Source: Pedobacter sp. MR2016-24
GTDB lineage: Bacteria; Bacteroidota; Bacteroidia; Sphingobacteriales; Sphingobacteriaceae
NCBI RefSeq assembly: GCF_026239655.1
Contig: NZ_JAPIVO010000003.1
Location: 310,001 to 374,000, forward strand
DNA: 64,000 nt
Direction of reading: 5' to 3'
Shown piece after piece: positions 38,034-46,613 of the stretch (the first letter of the stretch is position 1; each line of letters starts with the position of its first letter). Under the pieces are notes generated by a model. That model was not told the origin of the DNA, did no database searches, and was given only the letters and a program-made list of their open reading frames with translations. Made by a program: the position numbers and the translations under genes.

Positions 38034-38137
38034 TTTTTTATTTTTCAGATTGACTATGCTTCCAACGCTACACAATCTTCTGTTTAAAGCATACGCTGAA
38101 AGTACTCTCAAACTATTTTTCCTTAAATTATATAATC

Positions 38138-38806
38138 ATGAAATTTTTCATTGACACAGCTAATCTTGAGCAAATCAAAGAAGCTCAGGACCTTGGTATT
38201 TTAGATGGTGTAACTACTAACCCTAGCTTAATGGCTAAAGAAGGTATCACCGGCGAAGAAAACGTAATCAACCACTACAAAGCAATTTGTGCAATTGTTG
38301 ATGATAAAGTTAGCGCTGAAGTGATCTCTACTACTTATGACGAAATCATTAAAGAAGGTGAAGCATTAGCAGCATTAGATGCTAAGATTGTTGTTAAAGT
38401 TCCAATGATCAAAGACGGTATTAAAGCGATCAAATATTTCTCTTCAAAAGGTATCAGAACAAACTGTACTTTAATATTCTCTGCAGGACAAGCTTTATTA
38501 GCTGCTAAAGCAGGTGCTACTTATGTATCTCCTTTCTTAGGCCGTTTAGATGACATAGGTTCTGAAGGTTTAACATTGATCGAAGATATCCGTTTGATTT
38601 TTGATAACTATGGCTACCCTACTGAGATTCTTGCGGCTTCAATCCGTGGTCCATTGCATATTATCAGCTGTGCGAAATTAGGTGCAGATGTAATGACTGG
38701 TCCTTTGTCAGCTATTTTAGGTTTATTGAAACACCCCTTAACAGATAGTGGTTTAGCTACTTTCCTTGCGGATCATAAAAAAGCTGCTGAATCAGCTAAA
38801 GTATAA
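38138..38806 (+). CDS. Transaldolase family protein (fructose-6-phosphate aldolase-like, TalC/MipB type)
   Basis: 222 aa, the short transaldolase form. It starts MKFFIDTANLEQIKEA. The Schiff-base lysine is Lys87 in KIVVKVPM, and DGVTTNPSL and ASIRGPLHI fit the small subgroup. It is either a transaldolase of the pentose phosphate pathway or a fructose-6-phosphate aldolase. Strongly biased codons (GCT, GGT, TTA) compared with neighbours suggest high expression. Confidence 0.9.
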   Translation: MKFFIDTANLEQIKEAQDLGILDGVTTNPSLMAKEGITGEENVINHYKAICAIVDDKVSAEVISTTYDEIIKEGEALAALDAKIVVKVPMIKDGIKAIKYFSSKGIRTNCTLIFSAGQALLAAKAGATYVSPFLGRLDDIGSEGLTLIEDIRLIFDNYGYPTEILAASIRGPLHIISCAKLGADVMTGPLSAILGLLKHPLTDSGLATFLADHKKAAESAKV

Positions 38807-38858
38807 TATTTGTAGATCATAGAATTTAGTCTATAAGTTATCCTTTATTGGATAAAAA

Positions 38859-38930
38859 TGAAACCCCTTTTACCGACTGCCTAAATTTGCGGCGCAAATT
38901 GAGAAGGTCGGAAAAGGGGTTTTCATTTTT
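38859..38930 (+). terminator. Branched terminator after the transaldolase gene
   Basis: An outer stem of about 17 bp (GAAACCCCTTTT..CCGAC with GTCGGAAAAGGGGTTTTC) encloses an inner palindrome AATTTGCGGCGCAAATT, followed by a five-T run. Confidence 0.85.
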
Positions 38931-39070
38931 ATTTTAAGATTTAGCAATGGAGGATCTAACCGGGTGTTTTGTTCTGGCGTATTAAGATAGAGCCATATTT
39001 ATGTAATTCCCTCATAGTCCAATCCAAATCCTGATGTCTTTTTAAAGCTTAAACGAATGAATCATCCGGG

Positions 39071-40162
39071 CTACTTCAGTTTATCCGTTCCCAGTGTTAC
39101 GCTTACCAGCTGATATCCATTCTCTGTTCTCAGGAAATCAAAATGATCCTGGGATTGCTTTTCATCCGGCAGATTGATTACGATTGTTTTTACCGGATAG
39201 TCCAGCTCTTTTGCTTCTCCGCAATTATTGAAATATTTTTGATATTCCGGAGAGGTATAAATTAAAGGATTCAGTCCGTTGTCAAATGTTTGATACGCAA
39301 ATTCCGGGTTAGTAAGTTGTAACAGTTTTGACTTCAGCAGTTCGAAGTTAGCTTCAATAAATTTTGCTTTTGCAACACTTCCCCAGCCGTCTTCTTTTTC
39401 ACCATTATCTTTCCAGAGATATACGTCCTTAGCAGTTGCATTCAATAAGCTTTCTTTGCTGAGGTTTGGTAACAGTGCGCCTTTAACCCAGTTGTCAAAT
39501 TCGCGGTCTAAGTTAATGAAAGAGTAATATTTATTATTGGCTCCTTTAAAACTTACCCGGTTGCTATCGGTGGTTTCTCGATCTGCTATAATGACTGATG
39601 GGAAATGCAGATTGGTGGTGTACATGAAATTGTCGATCACTTCTTTGTTGGTGGTATCAATCAGCGACTGGTAACCGCCTGTCCAGGAGAAATGTCCGTC
39701 ACCTAAATCTTCTTTCTTTGCATCTTTCAGGGCCATGATCAGGCCATTGTCTACTTTGCTCAAGGCATTGTATTCAGCAGGGATAACGATATTTCCTTTG
39801 CTGTTGAACATTCCCGTTTTGTCCGTCTTTTTATCCGTGAAACGGATGAAACCCTCACTTTCGCAGTCAGGCGTATTGTCAAATATATAAAGACTGTCCC
39901 TCCCCACTACCCTTCCACTTTTGGTCAGATAATGACTTTTCCATTTCACATCGTGTTCCTCTGTCACCACCATAATATGATCAAATTTCTTCGCGAAGGT
40001 CATCCCCATATATTTGGGCTTTATTTTTACTACGCCGTTTTTGTCTTTATAGCCAATCAGTGTTCTTTCTTTGTTTTCAATTGCTGTCCAGGTGTCTTTG
40101 CTTTGTGCGAATAGTGTGCAGCTTGTAATGGTCAGTAAACAGGTTAATACGTAAGTTCTCAT
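39071..40162 (-). CDS. WG-repeat secreted protein, unknown function
   Basis: 363 aa with a signal peptide (MRTYVLTCLLTITSCTLFAQS). WG-like repeat units are visible, such as LIGYKDKNGVVKIKPKYMGM and KTGMFNSKGNIVIPAEYNAL, the beta-repeat found in many bacterial surface or envelope proteins. The C-terminal half lacks obvious repeats. Located at the downstream edge of the immunity gene row, but with a terminator hairpin upstream, so it is a separate transcript. Confidence 0.7.
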   Translation of the reverse strand: MRTYVLTCLLTITSCTLFAQSKDTWTAIENKERTLIGYKDKNGVVKIKPKYMGMTFAKKFDHIMVVTEEHDVKWKSHYLTKSGRVVGRDSLYIFDNTPDCESEGFIRFTDKKTDKTGMFNSKGNIVIPAEYNALSKVDNGLIMALKDAKKEDLGDGHFSWTGGYQSLIDTTNKEVIDNFMYTTNLHFPSVIIADRETTDSNRVSFKGANNKYYSFINLDREFDNWVKGALLPNLSKESLLNATAKDVYLWKDNGEKEDGWGSVAKAKFIEANFELLKSKLLQLTNPEFAYQTFDNGLNPLIYTSPEYQKYFNNCGEAKELDYPVKTIVINLPDEKQSQDHFDFLRTENGYQLVSVTLGTDKLK

Positions 40163-40274
40163 GTATGGTTCTTGTAGGGGCTCTAATAAATTAAATTTAA
40201 AATGGTTTATACAGATAACGTCTGTTTACCTAAAGTAAATATATATACACAAATTAATAAATCATCATGATAAT

Positions 40275-40316
40275 AAAAGCGCGGCTGATCATTTTTAAAT
40301 AATCAGCCGCGCTTTT
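40275..40316 (-). terminator. Terminator of the immunity-gene row
   Basis: A perfect 15-bp stem (AAAAGCGCGGCTGAT and complement) with a 12-nt loop, followed on the minus strand by TTTTATTAT, 38 nt after the last TPR gene. Confidence 0.85.
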
Positions 40317-40353
40317 GATACAAAATTATGTCGATTACTCGCTCCGGCTTTGA

Positions 40354-40785
40354 TTAAGGCTGCCCTTTTTCAATTTCTTCGCTAATCAATTCAAGGTAGG
40401 CAGGATCCGTACCTTCAAATACATCTTCTCCATCCAGCATATAAGCACTCAGAAAATGTTCTTTCGCTTTACCGATATTATCCAGTTCATAGAAAACTTC
40501 GCCAAGACAGAACCAGATGTATGGGTTATCTGTACCTTCGGGCGACATTAATGCGTTTTCATAGGCATCCAATGCGGCGTTGAAATTCTTTTGGCTCATG
40601 AGTGCATCTCCCAGGGCTACATATAACCAGGTTGCCGCCTCCCAATCAGTTTTAGGTTCAGACAGCATATTCAGCGCCTCCTCATATTTGCTGATTGCTG
40701 CTGACAGATTTTCCTCTCCCGCGAAATTATCACCTTCTTCCGCCAGCGTCACTATTGCATTGTAAATATTGTCATCCAATTCCAT
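40354..40785 (-). CDS. TPR protein, paralogue of the C-terminal half of the 41943 gene product
   Basis: 143 aa with three tetratricopeptide-like units (AISKYEEALNML, AATWLYVALGDALMSQKNFNAALDAYENAL, PYIWFCLGEVFYELDNIGKAKEHFLSAY). It matches residues of about 160-301 of the protein at 41943-42848 almost throughout, including the shared SEPKTDWEAATWLYVALGDAL-type block. Such proteins are common as immunity or accessory proteins downstream of Bacteroidota polymorphic toxins. Assignment as immunity protein is by position. Confidence 0.65.
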   Translation of the reverse strand: MELDDNIYNAIVTLAEEGDNFAGEENLSAAISKYEEALNMLSEPKTDWEAATWLYVALGDALMSQKNFNAALDAYENALMSPEGTDNPYIWFCLGEVFYELDNIGKAKEHFLSAYMLDGEDVFEGTDPAYLELISEEIEKGQP

Positions 40786-40921
40786 AAATACTCTTTTTCG
40801 TGTTTTTCAAGATCATGATAAAGATAAAAATATTCAGGAATAATTTCCAGCATGTAATGTTGATATTCATGATAATTTACCTGCGGAAAGAGATTAGCTG
40901 AATGCAGAGATGCAAAGAGTA

Positions 40922-41428
40922 TTATTCGTCTGATCTTCTTTCGTCTGCATTTTTATCTATATCTCTCTTAGCAAACATGTTATCCAGTAGCTCATCAAAT
41001 TCATTCCTTTCAGGATCCACAATAGCATTTTTAATGTCGAAGTGGAATTGTAAAGAGTTTAGCAATTTGTCAGATGCATAAAGATGATCGCTAGCGATAA
41101 ATACATCATCCTGGTTTTCCACCCCATTAACTTTCATCCAATAGAAGTTCGGGAGATCCTTGTCTAAGTGAAAATTGTCTTTAAAATATAGGTCAGTAGT
41201 CACCTCCAAATCGTCAAAATGAAAGCCGGTAAATTCACTATCCAAAAGACTAAACTTTAATCTTTCGGTCACGATAAAACACGGAGCAATTTCCAGGAGG
41301 TCATCTCCTGCCCAGGATTGCAGGTGAATATGTAATTTTAAAATCTGATAAGGGTGTGTTGGATCCTCAAAAACGGTTCGCTCACCAAGATCAAGCATAA
41401 TTTCAGGTATTAGTTTTTTGTAAGTCAT
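40922..41428 (-). CDS. Hypothetical protein in the immunity-gene row
   Basis: 168 aa, acidic, no signal peptide or membrane helix. The N-terminal MTYKKLIPEIMLDLGERTVFEDPTHPYQIL and the beta-rich middle (CFIVTERLKFSLLDSEFTGFHFDDLEV) recall cytosolic immunity-type proteins. I do not recognise a named family. Same strand and position as the other immunity-like genes. Confidence 0.6.
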   Translation of the reverse strand: MTYKKLIPEIMLDLGERTVFEDPTHPYQILKLHIHLQSWAGDDLLEIAPCFIVTERLKFSLLDSEFTGFHFDDLEVTTDLYFKDNFHLDKDLPNFYWMKVNGVENQDDVFIASDHLYASDKLLNSLQFHFDIKNAIVDPERNEFDELLDNMFAKRDIDKNADERRSDE

Positions 41429-41469
41429 GACGTATCATTTTTAAATCAGCAATCAGCACTTGTAATAAA

Positions 41470-41901
41470 TTACTCCGGATCCCTGTAAAATGCTAAATAC
41501 TTTGGGTCTTCATTCTCAAAATACCTGAAACCCGCATCTTTAACCACTGCTCTGAACTTCTCTAAAGCATTATTTAGTTCCCCTTTCGCAAAAAAGAATT
41601 TGCCTTCATTAAATTCACAATCACCATCGAAATGATGTAGCGTATCATTATTTTCCACCATGCGGGAAAGCCAGAGCTCTGCTCCTGTCAGTTCATTCTT
41701 AAGCATCAAGCCTTTAAACATGAATTTAGCGAAATTATAACCTTCATTCCAGGTATTCTTAGGATCAGGGAACAACTCCCATGCAGATTCACCCAAGGAG
41801 AGAAATCCAATTATACTATTTTCCTTCCAGGCAGATGCCGCCTGACTTTCCAATAATTCTATTTTGCTGTTTAGTTCTACATCCAGTAATGCCATGGTCA
41901 T
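41470..41901 (-). CDS. Helical-repeat protein, paralogue of the N-terminal half of the 41943 gene product
   Basis: 143 aa. The segment LNNALEKFRAVVKDAGFRYFENEDPKYLAFYRDP corresponds to LDKSLEYFRIADEKSKGRCFEDEDNKYLYFYQNP in the larger protein's first half, as do the preceding GDCEFNEGKFFFAKGE residues. No membrane or secretion signals. Likely part of the toxin-immunity gene row. ATG 41895 is an alternative start. Confidence 0.6.
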   Translation of the reverse strand: MTMALLDVELNSKIELLESQAASAWKENSIIGFLSLGESAWELFPDPKNTWNEGYNFAKFMFKGLMLKNELTGAELWLSRMVENNDTLHHFDGDCEFNEGKFFFAKGELNNALEKFRAVVKDAGFRYFENEDPKYLAFYRDPE

Positions 41902-41942
41902 TAAAATTAATGCACTTCGTTTATCGCAGATCGACCTGCCAC

Positions 41943-42848
41943 CTAATGATTTCCTTTTGCTATATCATCTCTGATCAAAGCTAAATATGCTGGATCAGCA
42001 TCTTTAAAAATCTCATCGCCATCAAGCAAGTACGCGCTCATGAAATTTGTTTTTGCTTTTCCCATATTGTTAAGTTCATAAAATGCGCTACCTAACGAAA
42101 ACCAAATGTAGGGGTTGACAGTACCATCCGGCGACATTAATGCCTGTTCATAGGCACCCAATGCTGCATCAAATATCTCCAGGTTAAACAATGCATCGCC
42201 CAAAGCTACATACAGCCAGGTGGCTGCTTCCCAGTCCGTTTTTGGTTCCGGTAGCAGATTCAATGCTTCCTGATATTTACTTATAGCAAATTCATGTTCT
42301 TCTTTTTCAGCATATTCATCTCCAGTCTCAGCCAGAACAACTATCTCATCATAAATTTTATCATCAAGTTCGGCATTTATTATTGCCGGGATCAATTCAC
42401 CCGCAAATTGTCCAGGGTTTTGATAAAAGTATAGGTACTTGTTGTCCTCATCTTCAAAACACCTGCCCTTACTTTTCTCATCTGCAATCCTGAAATACTC
42501 CAGAGATTTATCCAGGTCTTTCGCTTCAAAATATACCTTAGCCTTTAAAAACTCGCCATCACCAGTAATCTGCTTATTCTTAAGGTAATCACTTAATTGC
42601 TCAACCCATTTGATAGCCTCAGCATGTCTTCCAATTAGTAGATAGTTTTCTACCATCCATTCTATCACATTAGAAGATTCTCCATAATCTCTTTTAGGTT
42701 CTGGTATCATCTGTAAACATTGCTCATATGTGCGAAAAGACTCCTCATACTTTTTTGATACAAATAGTTCATAGGCTTTATCCGTCAATTCATCAAAAGT
42801 ATCGTAGATATTGTCTGGTAACTGTTTATATTTTTCTATGTGTTGCAT
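41943..42848 (-). CDS. Two-domain TPR protein (fusion of the two flanking paralogues)
   Basis: 301 aa. The first ~155 residues match the 41470 gene product and the last ~145 match the 40354 gene product, joined at about ELIPAIINAELDDKIYDEI. Several TPR-like helices are visible (YLLIGRHAEAIKWVEQLSDYL, AISKYQEALNLLPEPKTDW). Cytosolic. Position next to the immunity-like genes suggests a related role; function is not shown. Confidence 0.65.
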   Translation of the reverse strand: MQHIEKYKQLPDNIYDTFDELTDKAYELFVSKKYEESFRTYEQCLQMIPEPKRDYGESSNVIEWMVENYLLIGRHAEAIKWVEQLSDYLKNKQITGDGEFLKAKVYFEAKDLDKSLEYFRIADEKSKGRCFEDEDNKYLYFYQNPGQFAGELIPAIINAELDDKIYDEIVVLAETGDEYAEKEEHEFAISKYQEALNLLPEPKTDWEAATWLYVALGDALFNLEIFDAALGAYEQALMSPDGTVNPYIWFSLGSAFYELNNMGKAKTNFMSAYLLDGDEIFKDADPAYLALIRDDIAKGNH

Positions 42849-42938
42849 ATCCTCGTTTTAAAATAAATGATTTTGATTTCTGGCATATAGCAACTTCGGT
42901 TATTTAATAAGGGATGTGCCTTGCAAAAGGACATTACT

Positions 42939-43536
42939 TTAATCATTAACGTTAGGCAGCTCGCTGGCATAAGGAACAGTACCTATCGGAAAATCCCTTT
43001 CAAGACGAATTAAGCTCTCGTACTTTTCAAACTCGGGAAATGGTTCATATAGACCTGTAATATCAGCTGATTCTTTGCTTTCGTAATCGAAGAATTTCTT
43101 TTTCACCTCATCATATTTGCGATAATTCACGTTACCATCCTCATCGAAAACAAAATGGATTCTATAACTTTCATCTACGTCTGATCCAGACAAATAATTG
43201 TAGTACCAGACTTCTCGTATAAAAAACATATTGTTCAGTTTCCTGGATGGCGAGAATAAATATGAAACAAACCTGTGTCCGTCATGATTAATAAAATTGA
43301 CTTCCATAAATTCACGAAGTAATATGATGTGGCAATAAAGCTCATCATCTTTGAATACAGAAAGTTCATACTGTAGCCCTCTGCCATGATTCAGTTCAGC
43401 AATTTCTCTCGCAGTGATATTCCCTGCTTCGTATTTCTTTTTATATCTTGTTTTGTTCAGTAAATCTAAACGGCCAATTAATTGGACTTCTGTCTGAAGT
43501 TTTTTAACAGAGGCCCATTCGATACTTTATTTTCAT
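42939..43536 (-). pseudogene. Frameshifted immunity-like gene (paralogue of 43625-44281)
   Basis: The frame ending at 42939 can be read back to 43517 without a stop, and its translation (WASVKKLQTEVQLIGRLD..., then RIHFVFDEDGNVNYRKYDEV) follows the 43625-44281 product closely. The ATG that matches the paralogue's start (43536, MKIKYR) is in another frame: 19 nt separate it from the shared Trp codon where the paralogue has 24. So 5 nt are missing after codon 6. Only an internal ATG at 43307 (122 aa) remains in frame. It also lacks the C-terminal tail shared by its neighbours. Confidence 0.7.
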
Positions 43537-43624
43537 GTAGCCTTATTAATAATAGATGAGTTAACACCAATGAATATAAATCCGGTGGCCATATTTTATG
43601 ATTGACGATAGATTAATTAAGCTA

Positions 43625-44281
43625 TTACTTGTTCCAATTTGGCGGAAGCCATTTGTTGTCAGAATCATCCGTTCTGTCCGGATCATCATTAGACGTCTCA
43701 TCCGATTCTTTAGGCATAATATCCAATGGGAAATTTCTTTCTAAGCGGATCAGGCTTTCATATTTTTCAAACTCAGGATAAGCCTCATATAGCCCACTCA
43801 CATCAGAAGGCTCCTTACTCTCAAAATCCTGTGTTTTCTGATTCACCTCATCATATTTGCGATAATTTACATTTCCATCCTCATCAAAGACGAAATGCAG
43901 CCGATAACTTTCCTTATCGCTCGATTCAGATGTGTAGTTGTTATACCAAATCTCATCAAGAAATACTTTATCGGTATATTTTGTAGAAGGAGAGAAATAA
44001 TAGGCCAGATATATTCTCAAATTACCATCTAAAAAATTGACTTTAATATACCCTCCTTTTATTACTAAATAACAAAACAGTTCATCTTCATCAATAATCG
44101 TTAACTCATAATGCAATCCCTTTTCATGGTTTAATCCAGCAATTTCTCTGGCAGTGATCTCCCCAGCTTCGTATTTTTTCTTATACTTTGTTTTATTCGA
44201 TGTATCGAGCCTTCCAATTAATTGAACTTCTGTTTGAAGTTTCTTAACAGCTGCCCAAAAGTTTTGATACCTAATATCCAT
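43625..44281 (-). CDS. Immunity-like protein with NKWLPPNWNK tail
   Basis: 218 aa, cytosolic. An alpha/beta body with GEITAREIAGLNHEKGLHYELT and SYRLHFVFDEDGNVNYRKYDEV is followed by a polar linker (SDETSNDDPDRTDDSDN) and the tail NKWLPPNWNK. The tail is nearly the same as that of the 44308 gene product. It lies 26 nt after that gene, in the toxin operon. It probably protects against a T6SS toxin; the family name is not known to me. Confidence 0.65.
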   Translation of the reverse strand: MDIRYQNFWAAVKKLQTEVQLIGRLDTSNKTKYKKKYEAGEITAREIAGLNHEKGLHYELTIIDEDELFCYLVIKGGYIKVNFLDGNLRIYLAYYFSPSTKYTDKVFLDEIWYNNYTSESSDKESYRLHFVFDEDGNVNYRKYDEVNQKTQDFESKEPSDVSGLYEAYPEFEKYESLIRLERNFPLDIMPKESDETSNDDPDRTDDSDNKWLPPNWNK

Positions 44282-44307
44282 AACATCTACTTACATGATA
44301 ATTGAAC

Positions 44308-45009
44308 TTAATTTTTGTTCCAGTCAGGCGGTAACCATTTGTTTTCTTTCTTAGAATCCGGATTCACTTCATCATCCTGTGAAACTGGGCTTTTCAATGA
44401 AGTATCAATATCGCGCAAAAGATCACCCGGTTTGATTACATCTTCATAATTGCTTATTTCATCATATTCACCATATTTAGGTATGGACTTCCAGTTTTGA
44501 CTAACATTAACCGGATGGGCAGCTTCCATATTATCCTCGATAACTTTCACAGACTCCTCCCTGATAAAGTCTCTGGTTCTAACGTTAAGTCCACCTTCCA
44601 CAGAGAAAATCATATTTATATCTTTTTTTACATCTTGTAAAGGTTTATCCTTTTTATGATAATATTCTCTTACATAAACTTTGACCAGAAACATTTTTTC
44701 GGCATCCATTTTTTTGTAAGCCATATAGACGTATTCAAAAAGTCTTTCATCCAGAAAACGAACTTCTACAAGGTCCTCGCTGATAATTATGTAGCAGTGT
44801 GGATTATTGTCTTTATAGACTGTAACAGGATACCATAGATTATTAGCAGCAGCATATTTAGCCCATTCAGTTGTACTTATACCATGTTTTTTCCAAACTT
44901 CTTTTTTTATATCATCAGCAACTAAATCTTTGATATTATCCAAACTGTTTTCTTCATCCATGATTGTTAACATCAATGAATTATAAATGTGATGGTTAAA
45001 ATTATTCAT
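44308..45009 (-). CDS. Probable cognate immunity protein of the Hint/nuclease toxin
   Basis: 233 aa, cytosolic, 13 nt after the toxin stop codon, the classic immunity position. The body contains KDNNPHCYIIISEDLVEVRFLDERLFEYVYMAY, similar in layout to the 43625 product (DELFCYLVIKGGYIKVNFLDGNLRIYLAYYF). A polar linker then leads to the tail NKWLPPDWNKN. A second start at MDEENS (44961) is possible. Role inferred from position. Confidence 0.65.
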   Translation of the reverse strand: MNNFNHHIYNSLMLTIMDEENSLDNIKDLVADDIKKEVWKKHGISTTEWAKYAAANNLWYPVTVYKDNNPHCYIIISEDLVEVRFLDERLFEYVYMAYKKMDAEKMFLVKVYVREYYHKKDKPLQDVKKDINMIFSVEGGLNVRTRDFIREESVKVIEDNMEAAHPVNVSQNWKSIPKYGEYDEISNYEDVIKPGDLLRDIDTSLKSPVSQDDEVNPDSKKENKWLPPDWNKN

Positions 45010-45022
45010 CCTTTAATATTTA

Positions 45023-46603
45023 TTAAAATCCTATATGAGTAAAGACATCTTCAACATTTTCAACAATTGTCACGCCTTTTTTATTGGCATATTCCAATAC
45101 ATCTTTAGAAACATCACCAATTTTATCAACCTGCAGAAACTTATCACCGCTAAGTAAATCGCCTTTAGTTTTATTAGCTATTTCCATGCCTTTTTTATAT
45201 TTAGTAGCAAGCTGATTAATATAACTCTTGGCTGTTTCGGCACTGATTTTTGAAAGATCAGTTGCTTTCCTTTCAATAATAGCATAATCTGGGATATAAC
45301 CATCAACTCTTGAAACTAGCTTTCCGCCTTTTTTCAACCAAGTCTCTGAAAAATACTTCAATCCATTTTTTTCAGCTAGCTCTAAAAAGGCCTTATTTGC
45401 TGTCTTGTTGAACGCAATTCCCCTCAATATGTCAATCGCCCATTTCTCTCCAGCTTTAGCAGCAGCAGTTAAACAAACCTGTGCATTATGCACCAGCCAC
45501 GCCAGCGCCCCCACAAAGTACGTATGCCAGCCCTCTACTTCAAAGTTAAAAACTTTACGCTTTTCATATAGGAATTTATGATCTTTAATAACGGTCCATA
45601 TTCCATCTTTATTCTTTAGCTGTTCATCTTTCTCTAAATCTCCGGCAGCTTTCCAGCCCTCTTGTGTATAAAACGGATGTTCGGCGGTGGTTTCTATCGT
45701 TTCTCCCTCCAGACTGATCTCTACCGTAGCATCCACTTCCCGTTGCATAATGGCTGTTACTGATTTCAGCGCCACGGTTCCGGTTTCTTCATCGTAAGAC
45801 CATACCTCTTCTCCGGTGACAATATCTTCGATCAGCTTCGTGCCGCCCGCCGTATGGATCACTGTCCCGGCCGGGAAACAGGCAAAGACGCAAACTTTCA
45901 TCGTTGCCTTCGCAATATCGTCTACGTGTTTCGCAATCCCCTTCGCAACAGCCTTAGCACCCTGTTTCGTAAGCACCTTACCTGCAGCCTTTAAACTGGC
46001 TTTAGCTGCAGCTTTAATTCCAACCTTTGCACCGCTTTTTAGTGCCGTAGAAGCAGCTGTAGTTGCACCAAAACTCACCAGTCCGGCAACATCCATGGCT
46101 AAGAAACCCACATTTGCCAGGGCCATCCATCCGTTTCCTTTTGCAGTTTCACGGACAATCCCTATGATACTTCCTACTACAGGAATCAGCTCGGCAGTAT
46201 CCCACCAGCCCCAGCCTTCATCTTCTTCCTCCTCGCTGTTCTCGTCAACCATACCCTGCAGTTCTTCCGGACTCACCGGCACCTGACCACTGGTCATGAA
46301 TTCTACTTTTCCGCCAACGCTGCAGGGCAATGTAGATTTAAACAGCAAGGTCTCCTTGCCCTTGATTTTCACTTTATAGGTATCCGTCCATTCCACCGGA
46401 GCGGGCACACAGGCAGATCCGCTTAACGCGCAAATGCCGAAAGTGGGTATGTTAGTAATCGGAATTTTATCCGCTTTGGTACAGGCCATGCAGCCATTGA
46501 TCTTCACGTTCTGGTTCGCTGTCCCGGTAAAAAATGCGGGCGCAGCACCTTTATCACAATGACAAACAGCCTGATCTACGATATATTCTAATTCATGTGG
46601 CAT
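45023..46603 (-). CDS. T6SS cargo toxin: PAAR-like (DUF4280) + Hint + C-terminal nuclease
   Basis: 526 aa in three parts. Residues 1-125 are a DUF4280 PAAR-like tip domain rich in Cys (CHCDKGAAPAFF, CMACTKADKIPI, CSVGG). Then comes an acidic linker and hydrophobic, Ala-rich helices (135-235). Residues 242-373 are a Hint autoprocessing domain: CFPAGTVIHT start, TAEHPFYT, and VHN end. Residues 374-526 form the toxin, with YIPDY and ERK (Asp439, Glu444, Lys446) suggesting a PD-(D/E)xK-type nuclease. It lies 10 nt after vgrG and 13 nt before an immunity-type gene. It should ride on the VgrG spike into rival cells. Confidence 0.85.
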   Translation of the reverse strand: MPHELEYIVDQAVCHCDKGAAPAFFTGTANQNVKINGCMACTKADKIPITNIPTFGICALSGSACVPAPVEWTDTYKVKIKGKETLLFKSTLPCSVGGKVEFMTSGQVPVSPEELQGMVDENSEEEEDEGWGWWDTAELIPVVGSIIGIVRETAKGNGWMALANVGFLAMDVAGLVSFGATTAASTALKSGAKVGIKAAAKASLKAAGKVLTKQGAKAVAKGIAKHVDDIAKATMKVCVFACFPAGTVIHTAGGTKLIEDIVTGEEVWSYDEETGTVALKSVTAIMQREVDATVEISLEGETIETTAEHPFYTQEGWKAAGDLEKDEQLKNKDGIWTVIKDHKFLYEKRKVFNFEVEGWHTYFVGALAWLVHNAQVCLTAAAKAGEKWAIDILRGIAFNKTANKAFLELAEKNGLKYFSETWLKKGGKLVSRVDGYIPDYAIIERKATDLSKISAETAKSYINQLATKYKKGMEIANKTKGDLLSGDKFLQVDKIGDVSKDVLEYANKKGVTIVENVEDVFTHIGF

Positions 46604-46613
46604 AAGCTATGGA

